DNA of 8,297 nt, from contig PLXT01000058.1 in the NCBI GenBank assembly GCA_003151535.1, positions 6,928 to 15,224 of the forward strand, in the 5' to 3' direction. This stretch comes from Methanobacterium sp. (lineage in GTDB: Archaea; Methanobacteriota; Methanobacteria; Methanobacteriales; Methanobacteriaceae). Below the pieces are notes generated by a model, which was not told the origin of the DNA, did not search any database, and saw only the letters and a program-made list of their open reading frames with translations. Both the position numbers and the translations under genes were made by a program. Shown in pieces: positions 1 through 5,992 of this stretch. How positions within the stretch are numbered: position 1 is the stretch's first letter; every line of letters starts with the position of its first letter.

Positions 1-552
1 GGCTATTTCAGCATTGGTACCAAAATCAATCACCAGATAAATGCCTTTTTTTTCTAAAATATCCGACTTAAAAAGCATAGCAAGTGCATCAGCACCAATT
101 TCATGTTTAATAGCCGGAGGAATATATACTTCAGCTTCATTATTAATTATAAGTCCTATTTCACCTGCAGATACTTTTGTTGCATCTCTTGAAGGGGGTT
201 TAATATCTAATCTTTTGAGAATGTTCTCCCCCCAGTAGGCCAGATCCCTGATCTCTATGTTCTGAAATATTGAGAGTTGTATAGGATTACCGCAAACAGC
301 AACTCTCACAACATTTTCAAGATTTATACCTAAATTTATTATTACATTGTTAATGGTTTCAATGAGAAGTTTATGGGCTGTGTCTTTACCCACTTCTATT
401 GCAAAATGAAGATGATCCACCACATTAGCGCCTGGAAGAGGATGTCTAAGTGTGATGGCAGTTGAAATTATCTTTGAAGTATGAAGATCAATTGCTTGTG
501 CCCTAATACCGCTGGTTCCTATGTCCAAAGCTATCCCATATCTATTTTTCAT
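1..552 (-). CDS. ramA: RamA-like corrinoid-protein reductive activase, N-terminal part (cut by window edge)
   Basis: This is the first 184 codons of a gene that runs off the left edge. It resembles RamA of Methanosarcina, an ATP-dependent iron-sulfur protein that reduces the inactive Co(II) corrinoid of methyltransferase corrinoid proteins back to Co(I). The N-terminus carries an ASKHA-type phosphate loop (GIALDIGTSGIRAQ, residues 6-19), then segments I recall as characteristic of RamA: HPLPGANVVDHL (37-48), CGNPIQLSIFQN (87-98), EIRDLAYWGEN (100-110), PPAIKHEIGADALAM (145-159) and a second phosphate motif DFGTNAE (176-182). The C-terminal ferredoxin-like 4Fe-4S domain expected of RamA lies outside the window and is unverified. 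The start at 552 is preceded by AAGGGG as a plausible ribosome site. It lies just downstream of mtaBC on the same strand, so MtaC is the likely client (inference). Methanosarcina RamA serves methylamine systems; here the neighbours are methanol genes. Confidence 0.87.
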   Translation of the reverse strand, partial: MKNRYGIALDIGTSGIRAQAIDLHTSKIISTAITLRHPLPGANVVDHLHFAIEVGKDTAHKLLIETINNVIINLGINLENVVRVAVCGNPIQLSIFQNIEIRDLAYWGENILKRLDIKPPSRDATKVSAGEIGLIINNEAEVYIPPAIKHEIGADALAMLFKSDILEKKGIYLVIDFGTNAEIA

Positions 553-650
553 GGATTTGGCCCCTTATTCTAATTGAAGAAATTATTATGAATTAATTGA
601 ACATATTTTGATATTAAAAAATTCCTAGACCTGATTAACAGTTTAGCCAT

Positions 651-660
651 CTTATAAATT
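651..660 (-). promoter_or_regulatory. Possible TATA box for the RamA-like gene
   Basis: Read on the minus strand this is AATTTATAAG, a fair match to an archaeal TATA box. It would place transcription start near 625-630 and give a leader of roughly 75 nt before the start codon at 552. It lies just downstream of the T-rich terminator after mtaC, which suggests the activase can be transcribed separately from mtaBC. The call rests on sequence only. Confidence 0.4.
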
Positions 661-666
661 TTAACT

Positions 667-690
667 AAAAAAAATTAATAAAAAAAAATT
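667..690 (-). terminator. Oligo-T terminator after mtaC
   Basis: On the minus strand, about 20 nt past the mtaC stop codon, there are two T tracts, nine T (680-688) and eight T (667-674), separated by ATTAA. Clustered T tracts without a strong hairpin are the usual intrinsic termination signal in archaea. It would end the mtaB-mtaC transcript ahead of the activase gene, though some read-through is possible. Confidence 0.65.
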
Positions 691-710
691 GTAGAATTTG
701 AGTGTGGTAT

Positions 711-1535
711 TTATGAGTACTCCGAAACAAATTCCCCTACTATGTTTGTATATTCTTTTCTAATATCCTTCCATGTTTTATGATCTTTTACTATGGCATC
801 TGCGAGTCTAGGAGCATGATAAGCTTCTACACCATATACACTCATAGGGAAAGATTCAACAAAATCTTTTCTTACAGCTCCTCCACCGCATCCAATGGCC
901 GGTACTTCAAGACCTTCCTTCTGTAATGCTGCCACTACTTTAGGGAATACTGTCATGGTGGTTGTCATAAGAGCTGTTCCAGTTAATAATATTGGTTTAT
1001 ACTCTTTAACTGCCTTAACAACTTCTGTTGTTGGCACATCCCTTCCCATATCTATTGCTTCGTATCCGCCGGCTCTTAAGAACATGACAACAAGGTTTTT
1101 ACCTATATCATGCGGGTCACCTTCAGCCACAAATGAAACAGCAGTTCCTTTTGTTTCACTTTTATGTCCTAAAACCTTCTCGCACTCCTTTACACCCTCC
1201 ATCATCCCATCTCCTGCAAGCATGAGATCTGGAAGGAAGTAAAAGCCTTTGGTATAGAGGACATTTACTGCATCCATACCTTTCATAAGGCCGTCATTGA
1301 TTATTTCTATAGGAGATATACCATCATTTAATGCTTTTTGAACATTGTTGAGCGATGCATCCCTATCCTCGTAGAGAACAGCTAGTGCTATGGACTTAAA
1401 AGGTTCTTTAGTAGGGAGGATGCTGATCACGTCATCATCCTCCTCTGGTTTTATTGCTGGTCCTTCAATTTCCACATTGTATCTCACATGTACCAAATTT
1501 TGGTCCATCCTATCTTCTAACTCTTCATATTTCAT
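711..1535 (-). CDS. mtaC: Methanol corrinoid protein MtaC
   Basis: MtaC is the cobamide-carrying subunit that accepts the methyl group from methanol via MtaB and passes it to coenzyme M via MtaA; it acts in the cytoplasm. The 274-residue product has an N-terminal helical cap domain (about 40-125, with YTKGFYFLPDLMLAGDGM at 94-111) and a C-terminal B12-binding Rossmann domain (about 130-255). The cobalt-ligand motif DxHxxG is present as DPHDIG, with His142 as the predicted lower axial ligand (His136 in the Methanosarcina barkeri protein as I recall it). TGTALMTTTM (185-194) and GCGGGAV (215-221) are the nucleotide-tail binding loops. It is slightly longer than the roughly 258-residue Methanosarcina form, with an acidic linker PEEDDD at 30-35. 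It follows mtaB with a 14-nt gap, so the two are almost certainly one operon. GGGGGTTGA just before the ATG may act as ribosome site. No lesion seen. Confidence 0.96.
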   Translation of the reverse strand: MKYEELEDRMDQNLVHVRYNVEIEGPAIKPEEDDDVISILPTKEPFKSIALAVLYEDRDASLNNVQKALNDGISPIEIINDGLMKGMDAVNVLYTKGFYFLPDLMLAGDGMMEGVKECEKVLGHKSETKGTAVSFVAEGDPHDIGKNLVVMFLRAGGYEAIDMGRDVPTTEVVKAVKEYKPILLTGTALMTTTMTVFPKVVAALQKEGLEVPAIGCGGGAVRKDFVESFPMSVYGVEAYHAPRLADAIVKDHKTWKDIRKEYTNIVGEFVSEYS

Positions 1536-1549
1536 TTTCCTTCAACCCC

Positions 1550-2935
1550 CTAGAGTTCATAGCTTTTTGGGTCAAATTCAGCTATTTTCCTTGAGTACTT
1601 TCTTAGGCATTCATCAATAAATTGTTCAGAATCTGTTGGCAGTTCCTCGAATATTTTAAGAGCACTGTCAAGGGAGTCCCTTTCAAATCTTGTGAGATAC
1701 ATTTTTTTAGCATCAACAGCCTCATTAATTATGGCTCCAGCTTCAAGAGCAGCTGCCCTAGATCTGAGGTATGGATTTTTACCATATTTTACTATTGCTT
1801 CGCCTATTCGGTGTGCATTATCATAGGCTAGTACCAATGCTTGAGGATCTCTATATTTGTCTGTTAGTGTGTAAAGATCTCTTAAGGTTTTTTCCTGCCC
1901 TGTTTGGTGAGCTGTGTTCATAAGTGCTGCTTCATAACCTGTTGCCTGCAACCATACTTCTGGAGTTGTACCACCCATTTCTTGTCTGTGATAAACCGAT
2001 TCATTACTCCAAACATCACATACCGATGCTGTTAGGTTACCCATAAGGTCTGAGTGTGCGCAAACTGCATTTTTACCTTCCATACATATAGGAACACCAC
2101 TTATTGACTTTATTATGGGATTTTCATATCCACAGTCTTTCAGTGGCCCAATAGCACCACATTCAACAGCCACCAAACTTCTTGCCCCTGCTATGGCCCT
2201 AGTAAGTGCAGCTAATGTGTGTGAACAGTCCTTATCAAGTAATCCTCCAGCCATGAACATGGCTGTATTGGCCTGAGCACAGTCAGTATCCCCTGCTGGT
2301 CTACAGTCGTATTTTTTACATACATCAACTATCCTCTTCCACATGTACTCCATATCGATGCTACCAAGAACTCCTATACCAAATAATATGGCTTTAGGAT
2401 CACCACGTGCTATACCATAATCAGATACAGATTTTCCACCCATAGTCTCTATTGATACACAGGATGCGCCGTTTGCTGCACTAGCTTCTATTGATTCCAT
2501 GACCTTGTTGTCGTAGTCAGAACCTCTGAGTCCTGGATGTCTTTCCTCAATTCTTATATCTGCCGGTGTTGCCATTAGTGAAACTCGGATATCGTATTCA
2601 TCATGATATCTCTCCAAGATTTCAGCCTGGGCTTGTGTACAATCTGCTGTCCATCCAGGATTGTTTGTTTGCTGGAAAATATGTTCTTGTTCCAACATAA
2701 AGGCGGGTAATCCTATGGATACTGCCCGTTCACAAGCACTTTGAGTAATATTTCTACATTCTGAAACCATCTGTTCTTTTGATTCTTCAGAACCTTCTAC
2801 GGGAGCCACTTTTATTTCCGGAACAACATAACCAGCACCTATTTGTGTATTCCAACGCTGGCTAGTTGGGTATTTGGCTCGTCCGAAAACCATTTCATCA
2901 GGGTCTTTATATGCCATTTTAGTAAATCTTTTCAT
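1550..2935 (-). CDS. mtaB: Methanol:corrinoid methyltransferase MtaB
   Basis: MtaB is a zinc enzyme that activates methanol and transfers its methyl group to the Co(I) corrinoid of MtaC, the committing step of growth on methanol. The 461 residues match the family's usual length. The three zinc ligands known from M. barkeri MtaB (Glu164, Cys220, Cys269) appear one residue earlier: Glu163 in SIETMGGK, Cys219 in GDTDCAQANTAMF and Cys268 in GPLKDCGYEN. Other family blocks include GSIDMEYMW (191-199), CAHSDLMGN (292-300), VWSNESV (308-314) and YRDPQALVLAYDNAHRIG (361-378). The start at 2935 is supported by AAGGTGAT (2942-2949) six nt upstream and by RFTKMAY near the N-terminus, which matches the RYTKMAY-like start of Methanosarcina MtaB. 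The ribosome site and start codon are duplicated just upstream, which is unusual. The stop is TAG. mtaC follows directly. Confidence 0.97.
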   Translation of the reverse strand: MKRFTKMAYKDPDEMVFGRAKYPTSQRWNTQIGAGYVVPEIKVAPVEGSEESKEQMVSECRNITQSACERAVSIGLPAFMLEQEHIFQQTNNPGWTADCTQAQAEILERYHDEYDIRVSLMATPADIRIEERHPGLRGSDYDNKVMESIEASAANGASCVSIETMGGKSVSDYGIARGDPKAILFGIGVLGSIDMEYMWKRIVDVCKKYDCRPAGDTDCAQANTAMFMAGGLLDKDCSHTLAALTRAIAGARSLVAVECGAIGPLKDCGYENPIIKSISGVPICMEGKNAVCAHSDLMGNLTASVCDVWSNESVYHRQEMGGTTPEVWLQATGYEAALMNTAHQTGQEKTLRDLYTLTDKYRDPQALVLAYDNAHRIGEAIVKYGKNPYLRSRAAALEAGAIINEAVDAKKMYLTRFERDSLDSALKIFEELPTDSEQFIDECLRKYSRKIAEFDPKSYEL

Positions 2936-2984
2936 TATAGAATCACCTTATAAGTAAATTCTTTCATTATAGAATCACCTTGTA
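2921..2984 (-). repeat. 32-bp tandem duplication over the mtaB start
   Basis: Positions 2921-2952 and 2953-2984 are two adjacent copies of a 32-bp unit, identical at 29 of 32 positions (differences at 2928/2960, 2929/2961 and 2950/2982). Each copy holds, on the minus strand, AAGGTGAT, a six-nt spacer, ATG and four further codons. The left copy contains the true mtaB start at 2935; the right copy gives a second, upstream start at 2967. Because 32 is not a multiple of three, the upstream start is out of frame with mtaB. Confidence 0.93.
2935..2967 (-). CDS. Possible 10-residue leader peptide upstream of mtaB
   Basis: The duplicated ribosome site (AAGGTGAT at 2974-2981) and ATG (2965-2967) open a frame reading MKEFTYKVIL and then TAA. 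The stop overlaps the mtaB start as TAATG, sharing one base, the geometry expected for termination-reinitiation coupling. The second mtaB ribosome site (2942-2949) lies inside this tiny frame. The predicted TATA box at 3005-3014 would put the transcript start around 2983-2988, so both starts should be on the mRNA only if initiation is at the upstream end of that range. It could equally be a neutral by-product of the duplication. There is no direct evidence of translation. Confidence 0.4.
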   Translation of the reverse strand: MKEFTYKVIL

Positions 2985-3004
2985 TCTATTATTGTACGTG
3001 TAAT

Positions 3005-3014
3005 TCTATAAATC
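3005..3014 (-). promoter_or_regulatory. Likely TATA box for mtaBC
   Basis: The minus-strand reading is GATTTATAGA, preceded by the purine-rich CAAAA that could serve as the BRE for TFB. Archaeal start sites lie about 25 bp downstream, here near 2983-2988, giving a leader of about 50 nt to the mtaB ATG and about 20 nt to the upstream ATG of the duplication. Confidence 0.55.
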
Positions 3015-3015
3015 T

Positions 3016-3035
3016 TTTGAATTTTATTTGAATTT
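3016..3035 (-). promoter_or_regulatory. Paired 9-bp direct repeat beside the mtaB TATA box
   Basis: TTTGAATTT occurs at 3016-3024 and again at 3027-3035, an 11-bp period or about one helical turn, immediately upstream of the mtaB TATA box. Its placement suits a regulator contacting one face of the DNA. The region is AT-rich, so chance is a real alternative. Confidence 0.3.
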
Positions 3036-3213
3036 AAAATAAATAATCCTGATTTTTATCGATTTAAATCTCAAATAAAAATGATTTATTAATTATTTGG
3101 AACAGAAAGTTAACAGATCATTGAAATCTTTTTTATTATGGTGTTGGATTGTTAAATATGCATAAAATAATCAAGATAAATTATTAATAATATTAAAATA
3201 TTGTAAAATTAAA

Positions 3214-3222
3214 TCTTTATAG
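3214..3222 (+). promoter_or_regulatory. Possible TATA box for the plus-strand orphan gene
   Basis: TCTTTATAG lies 68 nt before the chosen start codon. A start site about 25 bp downstream (near 3243) would leave a leader of roughly 47 nt containing the GGAGGA ribosome site. The core TTTATAGAA is the same as in the mtaB box facing the other way. Confidence 0.42.
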
Positions 3223-3274
3223 AAATATTAAATTAGTTTCATTAGATATTTGTCTAAATATAATGTTTTATGTC

Positions 3275-3280
3275 GGAGGA
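3275..3280 (+). promoter_or_regulatory. Ribosome binding site deciding the start at 3290
   Basis: GGAGGA sits nine nt before the ATG at 3290. An in-frame ATG at 3263 would put this sequence inside the coding region and has no comparable site of its own, so the downstream start is preferred. Confidence 0.75.
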
Positions 3281-3289
3281 CTTTTTAAA

Positions 3290-3847
3290 ATGGTGGTTGA
3301 AGAGGCTATAGATATAATAAAAAAATTAAATGGAGCCGTTGATGTTCAAGAACTTTCAGACAAGGATAAAAAAGCTCTAATGAAAATTGAATCCAGTCGA
3401 AACAACGATATCATACCAGTTGTTAACAAGGGTTTGAGTGAATGTTTAAACAAAGATTTTTGTTTAGTCCTACTTAAAACTGAGGAATTTAGAATTCCAT
3501 CTGAATCAACAGTACTCCTTGTAACAGATAGGGGGCGAATTCTTGGTCAGGAGCTGATATCTCCTGAAGATAATAAAAAATATGCCAACAACGATAACGT
3601 TGTTTTCCTAAGTAATAACTTCATAATCTTTAAACCCGATAACATTGCCAGAAGAGCCGGTGAAAAGGAGTTATTTATTTTACCTGCAATCCCATTTCCA
3701 GAATTAGATAATCTGGTAACAATTTCAGATGTTGTATCCTGCAGTCCTTCAACATTAGGCGATGCATATATCAAAAATAAGTACAATTATCCCGATGATC
3801 CCCATCTTGCAACGATAATTGTTGCTTTTTCAAAAAAAGAGGGATAG
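3290..3847 (+). CDS. Unrecognised 185-residue protein within the methanol locus
   Basis: I do not recognise this family. From the ATG at 3290 the product is 185 residues, with no signal peptide, membrane segment, Cys-rich metal site or helix-turn-helix that I can see. The first 55 or so residues look helical and charged (EEAIDIIKKLNG, LSDKDKKALMKIESSR); the rest alternates short hydrophobic strands (CLVLLK, STVLLVTDRGRILG, NVVFLSNNFIIFK, ELFILPAIPFPEL) and suggests a soluble alpha/beta or beta-rich domain, ending in ATIIVAF. It is the only plus-strand gene here, diverging from mtaB and converging on mtaA with 11 nt between stop codons. Its place inside the mta cluster, with a good ribosome site and its own TATA box, suggests a real gene and perhaps a role in methanol use or its control; that is inference from position only. 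An in-frame ATG at 3263 would give 194 residues. Confidence 0.8.
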   Translation: MVVEEAIDIIKKLNGAVDVQELSDKDKKALMKIESSRNNDIIPVVNKGLSECLNKDFCLVLLKTEEFRIPSESTVLLVTDRGRILGQELISPEDNKKYANNDNVVFLSNNFIIFKPDNIARRAGEKELFILPAIPFPELDNLVTISDVVSCSPSTLGDAYIKNKYNYPDDPHLATIIVAFSKKEG

Positions 3848-3858
3848 ATTGTTGAATT

Positions 3859-4920
3859 TTATTTATCATAAAATTCATTTCTTGCTTCAACCATGGCCTT
3901 AATATTTGCAATGGGAGATCTAGGGGCTAATCCACAGCTAGGTGCTAATATATCCACCCCAGCATTCAGGGCCTTTTTAACCTCTTCTTTAACCTCATCT
4001 GTAGAGCCTCTAAAGAGTGTTTGGGATGAGGATATGTTTCCAACTATTTTTGACGATGTTTCACCGCCCATGTTCATGACCTTCCCACCTACTCTTAAAA
4101 CCTTACCACCCTTTTCAAGGTCGTGTTTTGCCTTTACAATATCCACATTCTCCTCAACACTGATTGCATCGTAACCTATACTTGCCATGTCGTGTATTAT
4201 TGGCTGGCTTGATCCGCATATATGAAGAATTTTTTTTGTTTTTATTACATTTGCAAGATCTTCAAGCCTTGGTTTTACAATGGTTTTAAATTGAAGAGGA
4301 TCTATGAGTTCTGGTGCAGCTGTTGGCTCTGCAACACATATGATATCGGGTTCAACTTGTGAGATAACTTCTGCATAATCCATACATGCATCAAGAGAGT
4401 TGTCTACTGCATTTTCAATATCTCCTGGCCTCATCTTCATGTCTCTCAACATGTTTTCAACACCAAGTAAATGTCCCGTGAGTGTAAATGGGCCTGTAAT
4501 TCCAACAATAATTGGAATTGTATCACCATATTGATCCTTTAATTTGCTTATAGCTTCAAGAACAACTGGGATACGCCCTTTACTCAGGAAATCTGTTGGT
4601 ACTTCTATATCGCTACCTGTTCTAAATGGTGTTTCAGTTATTTGAGGAGTCCTTTCAATATTTCCAAGATCAACAGTACATCCCATTGCTTCTGCTTCAA
4701 CTGTTAAACAGAATGGTATTCTTGCACATTCCAAATCTGCAAGTTCGTAAAGTGAACTACCTAGTATCGCCATCATATCCGCATTAACATGTGCTTCAGG
4801 CCAATATACTCCTGTTTTTTCCATAGCTTCTACTATTGCTATTTGGGTAACACTGAGTACAGGAGTTATATCGCTTTCTTCACCTGAAAGTACTTTTAAA
4901 ATATTGTTTTTTATATTCAT
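3859..4920 (-). CDS. mtaA: Methylcobamide:CoM methyltransferase MtaA
   Basis: MtaA transfers the methyl group from methylated MtaC to coenzyme M, yielding methyl-CoM for methyl-CoM reductase. It belongs to the uroporphyrinogen-decarboxylase-fold zinc enzymes. The family's His-X-Cys...Cys zinc site is visible as His233 and Cys235 in ILHICGSSQ, and Cys329 in LAPSCGLAP. Other blocks that fit are VGITGPFTLTGHLLG (139-153), CVAEPTAAPELIDP (195-208) and GYDAISVEENVDI (249-261). At 353 residues it is slightly longer than the approximately 339-residue Methanosarcina form. The paralogue MtbA, used for methylamines, shares the fold and site; MtaA is preferred because mtaBC is adjacent and no methylamine genes are seen. 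The ribosome site is weak (only GTGA close to the ATG). It is separated from mtaB by the plus-strand orphan gene, so it must have its own promoter or be read from upstream. No lesion seen. Confidence 0.92.
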   Translation of the reverse strand: MNIKNNILKVLSGEESDITPVLSVTQIAIVEAMEKTGVYWPEAHVNADMMAILGSSLYELADLECARIPFCLTVEAEAMGCTVDLGNIERTPQITETPFRTGSDIEVPTDFLSKGRIPVVLEAISKLKDQYGDTIPIIVGITGPFTLTGHLLGVENMLRDMKMRPGDIENAVDNSLDACMDYAEVISQVEPDIICVAEPTAAPELIDPLQFKTIVKPRLEDLANVIKTKKILHICGSSQPIIHDMASIGYDAISVEENVDIVKAKHDLEKGGKVLRVGGKVMNMGGETSSKIVGNISSSQTLFRGSTDEVKEEVKKALNAGVDILAPSCGLAPRSPIANIKAMVEARNEFYDK

Positions 4921-4942
4921 GGTTTCACGAGATTAAGTTTTA

Positions 4943-4955
4943 TTAAGACTCTTAA
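4943..4955. promoter_or_regulatory. 13-bp palindrome upstream of mtaA
   Basis: TTAAGA-C-TCTTAA is a perfect 6-bp inverted repeat around one base, centred 29 nt before the mtaA ATG. Candidate minus-strand TATA-like stretches lie on both sides (TTATTTAG near 4971-4978 and TTATAGG near 4984-4990) but none is convincing. It could be an operator or a feature of the 5' leader. Confidence 0.3.
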
Positions 4956-5016
4956 ACTAAATTTACCGATCTAAATAACCTATCCTATAACATGTAACTA
5001 TGTCGCTTGAAATCAT

Positions 5017-5773
5017 CTAAAATTTTCCATTTTGATTTTTCCATTTTTCAGATGGTACAATAGGTTCTATTACATCCCAATGTTCAACAAATTTACTATT
5101 TTCTATCCTGAATATATCAAAAAAAGAAACGTGTTCCCCGTTATAAAATCCTTCATTAACAGATGATACGAAATTTCCTTCCCCAATATCATATAATTTT
5201 TGATGAATTTCATTTCCATGCCTTTTTTAGCCATTTCTTCCAGTCCCTTAACGAGTCCTGAAAGCCCATCCACAAATCGAGGATTATGTTGGATATAATT
5301 ATCATCATCAAAGAAACTGGACATTTTATTATAATCCCTAACAATAAAAACATCTTCTACCAGTTCTTTAAGTAGGGTCTTATTTTCTGCTGTTTTATCC
5401 AAGTCTTTTATCTGTGTTGAACCATCTAACATGGTGTGACCGCTAACAGTTTCTTCCACACTGTTTTGGGTGTTTGCCCGTGATCAACTATTTTCCCATC
5501 GTCAAATCGGAAAATATCAATTACAACCATTGGACCTGTGTATCCACTGTGCAGAGCCACATAATTCCCATCTTCAATAATTCGTTTAATTTCTAATTTG
5601 ATATCCATATCTTTCAATTGGTCGTAGAATTCCAGTAAAGCTTCTCGACCCGTTTTAATAGAAGGATAATGTGGAGTGTAATTTTCAGAAATCCATTTTT
5701 TAACGAATTCCTTATCTCCAATTTCGGAACTTTTTAAAAAAGCAATAGCCTTTTCTCTATTGGTTTTTACCAT
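5017..5773 (-). pseudogene. Two-domain SnoaL-like (NTF2-fold) gene with two frameshifts
   Basis: Read in three successive frames this is one gene of about 252 residues with two SnoaL/NTF2-like domains, a fold used by small cyclases, isomerases and proteins of unknown function. Domain 1 (start 5773, after a strong GGAGG at 5783-5787) ends at FRFDDGKIVDH. One base is then missing near 5479-5482; adding a T restores Trp in the expected KIVDHW and leads into ANTQNSVEETVSGHTML. Domain 2 (NYIQHNP, GLSGLVKGLEEMAKKG) loses a second base near 5195-5206, after which the third frame continues KLYDIGEGNF, then FFDIFRIENSKFVEHWDVIE, ending in KWKNQNGKF and TAG at 5017. Restoring both bases gives exactly 253 codons including the stop. 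Alternatives are sequencing errors in an intact gene or two short separate proteins; the broken repeat of a conserved motif makes separate genes unlikely. The substrate is unknown. Confidence 0.82.
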
Positions 5774-5835
5774 TATCTTTTTCCTCCTTTAACAGTTCAT
5801 AATATTATGTTGTTGGATATGAATATAATTTTCCT

Positions 5836-5844
5836 TTATAAGAG
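5836..5844 (-). promoter_or_regulatory. Possible TATA box for the SnoaL-like gene
   Basis: The minus-strand reading is CTTATAAAG, about 65 nt before the start codon at 5773. It predicts a start site near 5812-5816 and a leader of about 40 nt carrying the strong AAAGGAGGA ribosome site (5782-5790). A good promoter and ribosome site argue that the gene was recently functional. Confidence 0.45.
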
Positions 5845-5934
5845 CTTTAAATCAGTTAAAAAGAACAAACTGATGATAACATTAGTATTATTCAATTGGA
5901 ATTAATGCTCGATAATTCATATTTGGAAGACATT

Positions 5935-5991
5935 AAAAAATAGAAGTATTTGTTCAAAAAATAAAATAAAACGTAAAAAAATGGAAGTATT
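5935..5991 (-). terminator. Repeated T-tract terminator after the DUF4013 gene
   Basis: Just past the stop codon at 5993 the minus strand has a run of seven T (5975-5981), mixed T/A tracts including six T (5955-5961 region), then six T (5935-5940). The outer tracts belong to an imperfect 16-bp direct repeat, AATACTTCCATTTTTT at 5976-5991 and AATACTTCTATTTTTT at 5935-5950, one mismatch apart. Multiple T tracts fit archaeal intrinsic termination; the repeat suggests local duplication of the terminator. Confidence 0.55.
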
Positions 5992-5992
5992 C

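Larger units (their letters stand above)
2985..3289. other. Divergent regulatory region between mtaB and the plus-strand orphan gene
   Basis: About 305 nt of very AT-rich DNA without a credible gene separates two oppositely oriented genes. It holds a TATA-like box for each direction (3005-3014 minus, 3214-3222 plus), a pair of 9-bp direct repeats beside the mtaB TATA box (3016-3035), a perfect 10-bp palindrome GATTTAAATC (3061-3070), and a small inverted repeat TTAGA/TCTAA (3242-3246 and 3253-3257) near the expected start of the plus-strand transcript. The stretch 3071-3200 shows only A/T-rich sequence to my eye. Confidence 0.6.

Noticed and set aside
895..1242. Open frames on the plus strand opposite mtaC, mtaB, mtaA, the DUF4013 gene and the kinase.
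   Set aside because: They lie antisense within well-supported genes, have low-complexity Ser/Thr/Ile-rich products with no recognisable motif, and lack convincing ribosome sites.
3263..3289. Upstream ATG at 3263 as the start of the orphan gene.
   Set aside because: The GGAGGA ribosome site at 3275-3280 lies between the two ATGs and is correctly spaced for the one at 3290; the extra nine residues would be encoded across that site.
4967..4976. CGATCTAAAT upstream of mtaA as a shared motif with CGATTTAAAT (3060-3069) upstream of mtaB.
   Set aside because: Nine of ten bases match, but the two lie at very different distances from their genes (about 47 and 125 nt) and the sequence is too AT-rich for the match to mean much alone.
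5103..5459. A separate small gene starting with GTG at 5457-5459, overlapping the upstream SnoaL-like frame.
   Set aside because: Its frame is the continuation of the same protein after a lost base and ends out of frame before the conserved FVEHWDVIE segment; it has no ribosome site of its own.
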